Origin: Owenia fusiformis
Lineage: Eukaryota; Annelida; Polychaeta; Sabellida; Oweniidae
DNA: 64,000 nt
Direction of reading: 5' to 3'
NCBI GenBank assembly: GCA_903813345.2
Contig: CAIIXF020000007.1
Span: forward strand, 14,614,714 to 14,678,713
Position numbers and translations under genes: made by a program. Shown in pieces: positions 32,714 to 47,000 of this stretch. How positions within the stretch are numbered: position 1 is the first letter of the stretch; every line of letters starts with the position of its first letter. The notes under the pieces were generated by a model. The model was not told where the DNA came from. It did no database searches and saw only the letters and a list, made by a program, of their open reading frames with translations.

Positions 32714-35056
32714 ATCCAGTGATTCACCTGACTGACCATTACATACGTGTACATACAAAATCAAATCACATTTTGATGGTATAATGACAATAATTATAAA
32801 TAAAATATATTGAACATAAATGTGTTCGAATTAGCATTCTTATTGGGACAGCTCTATAAGGGATGACACTAATACAACTATGGACAATGAAGATAATCCC
32901 AAAACCTTTGCAAATGAAACTTTTTCAGTACTTAAGAAAAAGTAGTTTTGTGGAAAGGTGAGCATTAATGTTTTGAAATGTTTGATATCTGAGAGTTTTA
33001 TTTTCACTTTTTGAAGTTTAATAACTTCTGTATTTGTTCAGCTGCCAATTACTTTTCAGGTATCAAATATGGGGTTGTAACTGATTATTTTAATGAAAGA
33101 GGTAATTTCATTTGTTTTCATATAAAGAACAAAAATACATTTAATTTTCGATGTGCCTTTTTATTCCAGTGAATGTTTCCACCATTAGCTATATTATTTC
33201 TCTGGGAATTCTTTTTGAAGAAACATACTTTCAATATGTTAAGAGAACCTTAATTTAAACTTGAAATGTGTTGCATTGGAAAACCTCAAATATAACACAT
33301 CTTAGTAATGTCATATTGCTTTTCTAAGGTGAGCTTTAAAATTCCATCTTTTTATGACTTTTTTTATGTTAAATGTATAACTGCTTGTTGTAGTCTCTTT
33401 AAACCTTGGAATGAAGCTCAATTTTAAAAGCTTACCAGATGATTATCAATACGTTATGTAACAGTCTGTACAATGAACATACTGCATGCAGTACATATGC
33501 ATGGAATGAAAGAAACTGCTGACAATCCTGAGGATTTTCACCTCTTATTTGTTCATACATAGTATAGCGTCCCCTTATATAAAATTATAACCTCCTATAT
33601 GTAAATAATCCCCAAATTATGTACATATCTTATTCAATATAATATGTAAAAATGAAAATACCTCCTAAGTTGGAATTCCCTCTATTAGTAAAATACTTTT
33701 ATTTTAAACCTTGAGTTATCATACATGTATTTTAATACATTTTTAAAACCAAATAGAATGCACTTCAAACCCAGCTGTATTATTATGAGGATGCCTAAAA
33801 TCCACCATTCAATTTACTTCCACATAAATTATACCCATAAGGCATCCTAAATTGATTAACCCCTTCAAATCTAGTTTATGAGGGGTTAAAACCTACCAGA
33901 TCTAAAGGAATGTATTATGTTTTATATCCAACATCCAATAGATAAACCCTGTGACACAGATTGACAATGTTTCACTTATCAGTTGCTTATATAGAAGATA
34001 TTTCTCACCCACTAACTCTTTAAATACAAATTGTGTGATGTCACTGTATAATGATACAATAACTTAATGATAATTAACTTAATGATAATTTATATCTTGC
34101 GGATGTTACATAAAATGTTTTGTTAAAATGAAGCAATATGGATGCAATCAAATACAGTTAACATGGTTAATGCTGAGTTAATCTGACTGAGTTTGTTATC
34201 AATGTTGATTTTTCATTTCATTTCATATGATTATACATCAACACATCTTTGTCTAAATTGGTATAAAACTACAGGTTAACATTTCCATCTCTCATACTGC
34301 AGGACTCATTGATAAGTTAAGTCTTATTAATGGCCCAAAAAAGTGAGGTGACTACGTAGTACTACACCCTTTATTTGTTATACATGTATGTTCCTTGGGC
34401 TTGGTGCCACCTATTCAAAAAAAGTAAATTAAATACTGTAGTGCATTGCTCTGTACACATAGGGTGATTTATAGGGCTTAAAATATAACATAAACTCTAT
34501 ATAAATTATAGAAATGCAATTAATACTCAAAATAGTTCCCTAAACTGAATTTTTCAATATACACAGCCCATAATTATCAAACATGTCATTGAATGTTCGA
34601 GTCTGAGATTCTGATTTAACAGATATACCTCAATCAAATTAATTTTTTTACATGTACAGCTTTTGATATATTTTGAATAATAATGTACCAATCAAATGTC
34701 TAAATTATGGAATAAGATATTGAGCTCAGATCCTGATGAATTCCATATAATAGTATTGCATTGTAATATTAAACTTATCATGATATCACCAATAAACACT
34801 TCACTGTACTTCTCTATATCACAGTCGCTTCCATCAATTATATTACTATACAATATCTTTCTATGAAATCTTCTTTGTTCCATAAAAAAATTCCTTGAAT
34901 TATGAACCATGGGAGTAAATCCTCCTATATTCATGAACTCAGGGATTACCATCCTTGATCCACGAACTGTGTAAATAAATAGCCTTTAATCAACGGTGGT
35001 GTAGAAATATACAATATAATCCTTAATAAAGCCACATGTCCCACTTTAATAATCCA
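32714..35056. other. Convergent 3' ends of the WSC gene and CASD1
   Basis: No coding exon is seen. The first part holds the WSC gene's 3' UTR (AATAAA 32799-32804). The rest is AT-rich and likely includes the CASD1 3' UTR on the minus strand; a minus-strand AATAAA-type signal occurs near 34371. A small TTAACCCCT…AGGGGTTAA hairpin lies at about 33856-33889. Confidence 0.4.
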
Positions 35057-38000
35057 CTAAAATCCTAATACTCCATGTGTTGCAGCTATTGGTGACAGAA
35101 TCGCCAGGAAAATAATCAAGTTCCTTAACAGTGATTTCCAGTCTTTAGGAACGGCATATTTAGCCAGTACCCCTGTCAGTTTTGAGATTTCGTGAGCAAC
35201 ACACACGAATATGAATGATGTCACACAAATGTTTAGTACTGGGTAGCTTGGAATAAGCACAAGCACACCGTGAGTGTCTGCAGCTAGCCATACATGATAT
35301 TGCGATATAAACAACTGCAAATAATAAAAAAAACATGTGTAAGCTGGTTTGAATATCATGTAATTCAATGCAATTTCACAAATTAATGAACAATACTTTT
35401 ATGTACGAATAATCACACTCTTGTAACTGTATTTTCCTCAGTTTACATTATTATCTACACTTGGACTCTAGTCTCCAAAATATTATGCTATACTGTAATT
35501 GTGGCGTATTGCAGCAAAATGGGTTGAAATAGCATCATTTCAATTCACTTTAAACTATTTCAGCTTATACTGTAGTCTTGAATAGTCCAACAAACTTTTT
35601 TAGAGAGTAACTTTTTTGAAAAAATGTCTCAATTTGCTAAGTAATGACAAATAATATATTTGGATGATTCAACAATATTTTCAAAACTTTGCACATGGCC
35701 TTTAAAATGTTATTTGTTATTTCAACAGTTACCTCAAATATTACTTGGTTTCAAATATTAAGAAAAAACAGTTATCGTATTTACCTCAAGAGATATTTTT
35801 CCAAACCATGCAAAGAATGAACTGTATCTAGTCCTGAGCCACCCTGGGATGTTTCTTAGCAACACAAATGAGATAATCTGAAATATCAAAATGATGCAAT
35901 TTTAGAACAAAATGAATGACATTATATGGTACTACATATGTACTGCATGTATAAAATGTTGCCTGATATTGTAAAAATCAATAGGACAGACTACCATTCT
36001 ACAGCTTGTATTCAAGGAGAGTGTAATCAATGACTAATAACACAAGTCATTGATTAAACTATACTTCTGTAATAAACTATTCACAAAACATTTCATGGAA
36101 AAAGGAATTCCTCGACTCATAACCATTAATCTTAAGACTGAAAAATTTGACATCTGTCTTTAAAAAAAGAGGACAAAAATGGTTATTTACGGAGAATCCA
36201 ACAAGAGTCAATAATTATAATTTAGAAGTGATTGATACTTACTGGTATTAATGATATATATGCATGGACATTGTTGCATTCCTGTTTTGATCTACATAGA
36301 CTTGTAAACACTGCATAACCCTGCAACACAGAAATGTGCAAATAAATATTGGAACAGGTATGTCCATGAATATAGATATCTATATATGTTGTATTCATGA
36401 ATACTCATTATGACATTATGAATTGGTTTGCTGCAAAAAATTTACAATATGTGAACATTCAAGAAATATCGATGACTCATATCTTGTAGAATGAAGAGAA
36501 AATAGTGTTATCCTGACATAATTTCAACTAATCACTTATACATGTACTTGTACAAATATATTGAATAAACATGAACATATACATACATTTATTATTATTT
36601 ATTTATTATTATTTATTTATTTACCCCATGGTTGTAAGGATATAGATGAGTAATAATTTCCCATGAGATAAACAGACAATCCTATGGTTTTGAAAAAATA
36701 TCAATTATATCCACTCATAGATATTAATTCCACTCATGAACGTCAATATCTTCACCCATTTCCTGCGCTCACTCATGAAAGTATTAATATCCACTCGTGA
36801 ATAAATGATATATTTTCAAAACATAGGATATTCCTATAATACAATGTATATAAATTGTACAAACTAGAGTGAAGCTTACCCCTAGTCCTAAAACTGAGAG
36901 ACCTGCTAGTGACCATGATACAGCTGGGGAAAACAAACTGTCTCTGTGACTGTCATCTATAAACTTGAATCTTTTTAAAAGGATTATGGCAAAAGCAAAG
37001 CCCATACCATATGTAACACTCTGGAAAACAAGATGTTACAAGGGAGAATGATATAGGCTGGAACTGATGTATAGAGATGTGAGTCCTCATATGATATGAT
37101 ATGATACCATATTATATGTCATATTATATTACATTATATTGGAAATCATGCCATTAATTCAACTGAGATCAGTGGGCAAGGGACTGCTTCACAAATAGCA
37201 ATAGGGAAAATGTTTTATTAATTTATATTTACTTGCAACTCATGCCCATATTTTTAAATACATAAAAATAGTTACTGTAGATTGGGTTAATTTGGCGATA
37301 CTTAATTTGGCGATTTTGCCATTTTTGGCATATTGGCGGCTATTTAATTTGGCGGATTGCAAAAAGAAAAAAAAAATTTTTAAGGACCACTGGCGATATT
37401 CACCACGTTTGTACATTTTTGTGAGATCATCCTTTACATTTTGTACCTCGATCTATGCTGCTACCATACTGCGTTTTTCCCTGAGTATTAATGAGTGACT
37501 GACCAGTTCTGAGCCAATTTATGAGAGACATTTTTTCATATTTTTGGAAAAAGCTCAACCGGAAGTGACCTAAAACACTGGACAAAATACCCTAGATAAT
37601 TCCCGGGGATTCATTCTAAATTTTGGCGAAGATTTAAATTGGCGAATTTTTCATTTTCGCCAAATTCGCCAAATTAAAGCGGGCGCCAAATTAACCCAAT
37701 CTACAGTATATCATTATCTATTCATATTCATATGTATTCTACAATTTGAAATATTTTCATGTTTGTTTACACTTACATATCTGTCAAGCCACCAACGAAA
37801 ATGCCACTCGTGTATGGAGTCATCAGAGGAAACAAATAATGACTTTATAGGGTGTACAAGGAATATCTTCTCAAATACAAGCTGCAATTAAAACAACAGA
37901 AAATCCTGAGATTGGTAAGTAAATAAAATATATAGAAATGATATTATATTCTATTAAAATTGTGACATTGACACTCTTTTTGAGTACATTTTATACTCTC

Positions 38001-41000
38001 TGTTCTGAGATTTCAGATATTTGTATAGAATAAAATATATAGAACTCAACTGATATCATATGCAGTGCAGTAACCGTAAAATGTGACCAGAGCATGAGTC
38101 TCATATTAATTATTTTACCATTGAAATAGTAAATCACCTGTATTACATTAAATCGATCATCAAAAATACATTCACAACATTAACAATTTAATTTCTGAGC
38201 CATAGACATAATATGACAGCTCAAGACAACTCCGCCTTATCTATCTACACAATGAGTATTGTGATGTCAATCAAGATGTATAAGGTACTATATCTTACCT
38301 CTGAAGCATACAGCAGTGACATGGCTGTGACCACAATTAGAAATTTTGCCACCATGTAGAAGTAGTGCCGTTTATATTCTGAAAGAATACATCAAAAGAT
38401 TAATAAAAATGTTTAAAATACATAGGGAATTTACATGTACATAGGGGAATTATCGAAGGAAACTGATCTAATGAAGGTTAAATCAAAAATCGCGGCAATG
38501 ATGCCAATATGTGGCAGAATATCAGAATTGCATTCTGGGAGCCAATCCGCCTTGACTTTCAACAATATTCATGTTCATGAATCATGTTTTCAAAATAAAT
38601 AAACACAGACATAAATAGAATTGAGTTTCAACTAGAGATACTAAGTTTAGATTAAAAGTTTCTATATTGAAGCAAGTTGAAAAAAGACTTGTTTGACCTT
38701 GAGAAGGTCATTGAAGGTCAAATCTTCAATCTAAAGTCAGATTTGAACTTTATAAAACTTGTAAATAATTTGAAAAAAATTGAAGTCAGTAACAGTATTT
38801 GTTAGGTTATTGGAAGTTTTAAGAATGTGTTACAGATCGCAAACCACCAACCTCCGCCACAAAAAAACGGAGAGACCATAACAATATGTAACCACTTCTT
38901 GGTGGTGACATAAAAATCTGACAATTTCATAGTTTAATGGTACTTTAAAATAATGTGAATAAATAAAAACATTTTCAACCAGTCATTTTGTGTCGTCTAT
39001 TTATTGCTAAGTTAATAAGTTCATATTATTAAAAGATAATAAATAAATCTCGTTTTCATACATTTGTGTTCTGTATTTTAGTGCAATTATTTAATAACAG
39101 TTCTCAAACGTTTTTCCAATGTACATCGCGATTTGCATGGAAATTTAATCCTGAAAATTGCCAATGCATCGAAGTACGATAATGGCACAACGCGACAACA
39201 CTATAGTAGCAAAATATACTTTGAAACATAAAAAGCAACCATATTTTGATGATATAAAATTAAGAAAGAAAAAAAACTAGAGAATGTGATTGTGTTTCTA
39301 TTTAACTTCTGCATTTTAGGTATAGCATGGCAACATCAATGAACACAAGGCATTAACATGACAAAATGTCACCACCTAAAACAATTTGGTCAATTTAAAG
39401 CAAGTTGGAAAATACCTTTTGACCTTGAGAAGGTCATTGAAGGTCAAAGGTCAAATCTTAAGTCAGATTTAACTTCTGAGAACTTGTAAAGTCAAATTTG
39501 AACTTTTGAAAAGATGTAGATGATTTTGAAAAAAAAATTTGGTCAATTTGAAGCAAGTTGAAAACAGACCTTTTTGACCTTTTTTGACCTTGAGAAGGTC
39601 ATTAAAGGTCAAATGTCAAATCTAAAGTCAGATTTGAATTTCTGAGAACATGTAGATGATTTTGAAAAAAAAAATTAGTCAATTTGAAGCAAGTTGAAAA
39701 AGACCTTTTTGACCTTTTTTGACCTTGAGAAGGTCATTGAAGGTCAAATGTCAAATCTAAAGTCATATTTGAATTTCTGAGAACATGTAGATGATTTTGA
39801 AAAAAGAATTTAGTCAATTTGAAGCAAGTTGAAAAAAGACCTTTTTGACCTTTTTTGACTTTGAGAAGGTCATTGAAGGTCAAATGTCAAACCTAAAGTC
39901 AGATTTGAATTTCTGAGAACATGTAGATGATTTTGAAAAAAAAATTTAGTCAATTTGAAGCAAGTTGAAAAAAGACCTTTTTGACCTTTTTTGACTTTGA
40001 GAAGGTCATTGAAGGTCAAATGTCAAATCTTAAGTCAAATCTAAAGTCAGATTTGAATTTCTGAGAACACGTAGATGATTTTGAAAATTTTTTTTAGTCA
40101 ATTTGAAGCAAGTTGAAAACAGACCTTTTTGACCTTTTTTGACCTTGAGAAGGTCAAATGTCAAATCTTAAGTCAGATTTGAATTTCTGAGAACACGTAG
40201 ATGATTTTGAAAAAAAAATTTAGTCAATTTGAAGCAAGTTGAAAACAGACCTTTTTTACCTTTTTTTACCTTGAGAAGGTCATTGAAGGTCAAATGTCAA
40301 ATCTAAAGTCAGATTTGAAGGTCAATTGTCAAATCTAAAGTCAGATTTGAATTTCTGAGAACATGTAGATGATTTTGAAAAAAAATTTAGTCAATGTGAA
40401 GCAAGTTGAAAAAAGACCTTTTTGACCTTGAGAAGGTCATTGAAGGTCAAATGTCAAATCTAAAGTCAGATTTGAACTTCTGAGAACATGTAGATGATTT
40501 AGAAAAAAATTGAAGTCAGTCTAAACAGTATTTGTTAAGTTATAGGAAGTTGTAAGAAATTGTTACAGACGCCGGACGCCAGACGCCAACCTCCAACCAC
40601 CAACCGCCAACCACCAACCGCCAACCACCAACCGCCGTCGCAAAAAAAAAAGTCAAATGTCAAATCTAAAGTCAGATTTGAATTTCTGAGAACATGTAGA
40701 TGATTTTGAAAAAAAAATTTAGTCAATTTGAAGCAAGTTGAAAAAAGACCTTTTTGACCTTTTTTGACTTTGAGAAGGTCATTAAAGGTCAAATCTTAAG
40801 TCAAATCTAAAGTCAGATTTGAATTTTAGTCAATTTGAAGCAAGTTGAAAAAAGACCTTTTTGACCTTTTTTGACTTTGAGAAGGTCATTGAAGGTCAAA
40901 TGTCAAATCTTAAGTCAAATCTAAAGTCAGATTTGAATTTCTGAGAACACGTAGATGATTTTGAAAATTTTCTTTAAGTCAATTTGACCTTTTTGACCTT

Positions 41001-44000
41001 TTTTGACCTTGAGAAGGTCAAATGTCAAATCTTAAGTCAGATTTGAATTTCTGAGAACACGTAGATGATTTTGAAAAAAAGATTTAGTCAATTTGAAGCA
41101 AGTTGAAAACAGACCTTTTTGACCTTTTTTGACCTTGAGAAGGTCATTGAAGGTCAAATGTCAAATCTAAAGTCAGATTTGAAGGTCAAATGTCAAATCT
41201 AAAGTCAAATCTAAAGTCAGATTTGAATTTCTGAGAACATGTAGATGATTTTGAAAAAAACTTTAGTCAATGTGAAGCAAGTTGAAAAAAGACCTTTTTG
41301 ACCTTGAGAAGGTCATTGAAGGTCAAACGTCAAATCTAAAGTCAGATTTGAACTTCTGAGAACATGTAGATGATTTAGAAAAAAATTGAAGTCAGTCTAA
41401 ACAGTATTTGTTAAGTTATAGGAAGTTGTAAGAAATTGTTACAGACGCCGGACGCCAACCTCCAACCACCAACCGCCAACCGCCAACCACCAACCGCCGT
41501 CGCAAAAAACGGAGACCATAACAATATGTCACCACTTTTGGTGGTGACATAATAATAAAATGATGTGAACATGAAGTTATAACAGATATCCTAGGTGGCT
41601 TGATGAAATATAAATAACACAGCAACTGAATAACAGGAAGTGTAACTCCAAATACTTTCAAAAATATTGCCAACCAACTTACCTAATGTTGATTTTTCTG
41701 TGACATGAGGCCATATCGCCATAACAACATAGACCACCATGAACCAGAATGAAACGAGGGGAACAAAGTAGTAGAACTGATAGGGTCGGTTCATGACAAA
41801 GCAGAGAACTATCACTAGCAGGTTCATCCTGAACATCACCTGAAAGCAAATCAAACATTCAATCAATCAATGTAGCATAGGAAGCCTACCAATCAATCAA
41901 TCACTCATTCAATCAACCAGACAATAAATCAATAAACATTTACACCTTATCTCAGTAGTGTTATCTACAAACAATAAAGGCATTATTATGTGTATGTTCA
42001 TAATTTAACCCGTGCTATCAACATTAAAGGCAACTGCATTTCATTCATCATTTGGTAAAAAATTCATATTTTGATTTTTAACTAACACTCCTTGAAACAT
42101 TGCTGAATCTTTTTGTTAAATCCTAAGCTAAGCATATTAGAAGATAAACGAAATCTGATGTCTTCAAGTTAAACATGTATTCACATACATATACTTAGAT
42201 TATTGTAAGTATACAATGGCCAGGCATGAAAAGTAATATTGCAGGGCTAATAACACTAATTCTCATCCTAAATAACACTAAAATAGTTTTAATTCATAAT
42301 GATATGTAACTTATACGATTACAGATTTGGACATGAGCTTTCCTTTATGGAATAATTGAAACTTGAAAAGTATTGTTTGTATAGAATGAGTGAATTATGC
42401 AAATCCCCTTTAAAAATTAACAATAACAAGCCACAGGGTGAAGATTTTAGGACAGAAAATCCAAAATGGCCGCCTTAACATTTACCCAGAATGTTGAAAA
42501 ACTAATCAGTTCTAAACTTTCATAGAAACATCCCTGAGAATTTCAAATGAGTCCCTCAAACGGTTTGGCTGGAAACCTGTAGACAAGCCTTGACTGACAA
42601 GATTTTAGGACAGAAAATCCAAAATGGCCACCTTAACATTTACCCAGAATGCCGAAAAACTAATCAGTTCTAAACTTTCATAGGCAGAAACATCCCTGAG
42701 AATTTCAAATAAATCCCTCAAACGGTTTGGCTGGAAACCTGTAGACAAGATTATTTGGGACGCCCACCGCCCAACCGCTCGGCAAACTGATTACAATATA
42801 GCACCTTAGGGTGCGATTAAAAAGGGTGCTAGTAGTTTTTTCAATTTGGAATTTCAGGTTGTATCATTTTCTTGTTGAGGGATTTTTTAAAAGTTTTCAT
42901 ATTTTCAGAAAAGGATAAATTCTGTTGATTGTGTAAGTTACAGTACATATATCTATCGTAATGAATTACAAACATTTTAGGGTATTTAGGGTGGAAATTA
43001 CAGCTATGAATAAGGAAAAGCCATTTACATGCAAAATGTCAACTGCCACACGTACACCATCCAAAAGGTTGGAGACCAAAACAATATGTCACCACTTCCG
43101 GCGGTGACATAAAAAGCTAGAAGCAAGTGTGAAAAACAAATTTGGCGGAAATGGAGAATCTATCCCTAAATACCTTTATCTTTATTCAACAATATTCAAA
43201 TAAAAAAATTAAATAATAAAAAATGAACAAATCAGGAATTAAAATGATCAATTAAAATCAACTATAAAGATAAAAAGACTTCAACATATTATCAATCAAA
43301 GTAGTGATGAACACATATTAGTTTACAAAGCCAACATGCATTCAATCCATCAAATATAGGATAGTTTAAAAACATTTGAATACAAAACAATTTCCTTCTC
43401 TAAAAATGTTCTCTGATTAAATAATTTTATTAATATTTACAAATTAATTAACACAAAAATAATTTTGAATTGCAAGTTGTTTTACAAAGTTAATTTTGAA
43501 TTGCAAGTTATTTTCCAAAGTTAATTTTGAATTTCCAAAGTTGGCCACCTGGTGGTCAAAAACAGAACTCTACTTGAAAATCATACTTCACTTCATGAAC
43601 TTCCTCAAAATATCATAGAAATAGTTAAGTATTGGAAAAGCTGAGACTTTGGCAGGAGGCATTGTTAGTGTGTGACAACACCACTTACTTGGCAGAATCT
43701 GTGTAACAGTTCATTATTACACCTTGACATATATGATAAACACACAGAACACTTAAACCTCAACTGAAATCCAAACAATATTTCTGTCTGCATATAGGCT
43801 AAAAAGAATCCATTTACAAATTTGTTTAGTATGGATTCAAATGGAAATGCCAAGGACTTAACATTTTGAATAAAGGCCTAAAACGAGCGGAGAATGAATA
43901 TTTAAAGGATAACATATAAAATACACAATCCACACAATCTTTGAGCAACTAATGCAAAAGTGTATATCTAAATAAATTATATATATACAATGTTCTATAG

Positions 44001-47000
44001 AGTGATTCCACCCCAAATATGCCAATTTTTTAATTATTTTCTCACAATGTAAAAAGAAAAGCTGTGCTTTTTTCTTCAGTTTAACTAAATTAAAATGCTT
44101 ATACATGTTATATGTGCACTATTAGTAACTTAAAAGATTCTTGCAAATCAGATCAAAATCATCAAAAATTGGGGAATAAGAGCAGGAGAGCGTTTCAAAA
44201 TCAAGGTAGGCTAACTGCCAGTCTATTTCAGAACATTGTAGTTCTTTAAATTTTACTTACTGAGCAAAAACGAACAAATCCATAGTCCCCTTTCTTCCAG
44301 AAATAAATAAAATGGCCATATCCTGTCATAAACAGGTAAGAGGACACAAGAACTCTAACCTGCATGTAGATGGGGATTTGCTGAAATAGAACACAATATA
44401 TTATATCAATGGGTTTTGCTGAAGTAGAACAAAGTACAAAACAGCAATGAAGTAAATAAGCTCTAGGGCGCATTGAGTATATGTACCCACTGTTGGTCAA
44501 AGTTGTTACACAGCCATACGGAATATATTAAATAACATATTCCATGAAACAGGATATCAAACATGAATTAGTCATGCTAATACTACATTGATACCCCACG
44601 AGTGATTATATGGCTCCATAAAATCTATGACGATTTAAGCCATTCTAGATCATTCAAATGACAGGATAAAATTGTATTTTCACTTCTTAAATGTGCAATT
44701 TAAGATGCAATATATTGTGTCTTACCCCACTAGCCCCTGTTATATGGTATATAAGGATCACTAGCTGCATCCACCCCTTCCACTCATCAGTCTGGTCTCT
44801 GTGTAATATACTTGTCTAGAAATATGTATATCAGATGTACATGCGGTGGCATAATACATATAAAGGAAGATACATGGGGAAATATGGTGTATTTAGAGGT
44901 AATGTCACAATGACGTGAAATATGCCTGAGTTCTCCCAATATAGGCCGACCTTGGGAGGCTCTATATTTGGGCAAGAATGAAGGCATATTTCACGTCATA
45001 ATGACATAACTGATGTATTACATACCTTTATCGCCAATGATCAATGACGTCACATATCTGTGAGAGAGTAGAATTAGATTGAAACGAAACAAGATGTCAT
45101 GATATTGTCATGGTTATTAAAGAAATCTTATATCAAAATGAAGTATGGGGGATATATCGGGTAATCGAGCATTATCGCTGGATATAGCCCGCTAACTTTC
45201 CCATTGACAAATGCGTCGCTAGGTATGTAATACAAGAGTATATTGTGAATATACTAATGAATGTATAAAAGTGATGTCATACTTATTAATATATAATAAT
45301 GATGTCATACTTATGAATATATTATAGTGATGTCATACTTATAAACATATTATAGTGATCTCATACTTATGAATATATTATATACTAGTGATGTCATACC
45401 TGGTCAGTGTCATCAGTGAAGAAGAATCCAAGGATCATGAAGTAGGAAAATGGCAAGAAGAAGTTGACATGGGTGTAATACTTGTTCTCTTTCATGAAAA
45501 AATTGGTCCTACAATGAACGAAAGTCTTATTTAGCGTAATAAGAGTATGGAGTAAAATACAACCCTGAAGGGCCTGTTCTGCCTGTTTTGTAATTCAACC
45601 ATTGTTATGGAGAGTATACATACAATTGCCTGGAAATACTTCTGTCATGTTTTTGTCAAAAAAGGGCATCTCACACTTAATGAGATGATGTACATGAAAT
45701 CATACCATCCAGACTTCTAAGCTATTTTTAAAATAAATAACAAGGGTTTACCTGTCACATATGAATATGTATGCCATTATGATTCCAAGCTTCGCTATAG
45801 AAGTGCTGATGGTGTAGAAGTTATTAAACAACTCGGACTTGCTCTCTTTCATCGTTGGAGCTTCTAGAACCTTACGTTTACCATTCTCTGAAAACATGTG
45901 AAAAACATCATTTATTTATTTATAATGTCACGTTACAGAATTGAAACAACTAAAAATGTGACACACCTAAAAACAGTCAAAATAAAGTATATTCTGTACA
46001 GTACATAAAGTATTAAATAAAGAAATATGATTCAACTGAAACATTCTACACAGAGGGTAAGTTTCAAGATTCAAAGACAATTAAATATGATTTATATTAT
46101 ATCTTAAAATGGTAACATTAAGGTTGCTATGGAAACATTAATTAGGGTACCAGTACCATGGGTCCAATGTCTTTTTTATGATTTTATGTACTGTTTGTAG
46201 TTACTTACAATGCTGAACACCTTTTAAAATGGTATTATAAAATATTTAGAAACAAAATGCCATGCTAGAGTGTATGCATCCCAAGGGCCATAAGAAACAA
46301 AGATAACCCAAAACTGGATAAACTATTATCCTTCTTTTCTATATCTATATCATTTCATGAATTCACATGTTTCAATACAGCAGATAACAATATGTTAAAA
46401 TAATGCACAGTAGTCAGTGAACTGAATGCAAGCTGCATGTAGTGCTGTGTAATGTCATATTCTCATAGGATATAGGCTAGATCAAAGAACTATTTCTAAA
46501 TTAAAGGGTGTATATGAAATTGACCTCTTGTGATAGGTTACATAAAAATGAAATAGAAGAGATATATATTATAGCAGGTTCTTCATGATTTGATTTTATC
46601 TTTAAGACGAAGATGTGCATCATCAGCAGCATATTCAACAAAATCAAAAGCAGATCATGTGTAAAGAGTTCAATATATCAATTTGTGAAGTAGAGATACA
46701 GAAAATGAAATATTCTTAATTAAACCCGACACCAAGAACTGCCATCCAGTTCAAATTGAAGAAAACCTTTGCATGAAATAGAAGGAAAAAATATAGACCC
46801 AAACTCCTATTGTACTATATGCAAGTATTGTACCAAACTCCCATTGTATTACATACAAGTATTGTACCAAACTCCCATTGTACTACATGTAAGTATTGTA
46901 CCTATCATAGTGGCATCAGGACCTTCAACACCTGCAGTGTAGTGTAATAAACATGTTAATAATATAAATATTGTTTGTGATATATTTGTGATATCATAGG

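Noticed and set aside
44246-44500. 84-codon minus-strand frame read as one exon
   Set aside because: Only 44261-44380 is exon. The frame continues into intron sequence on both sides of clear GT and AG signals.
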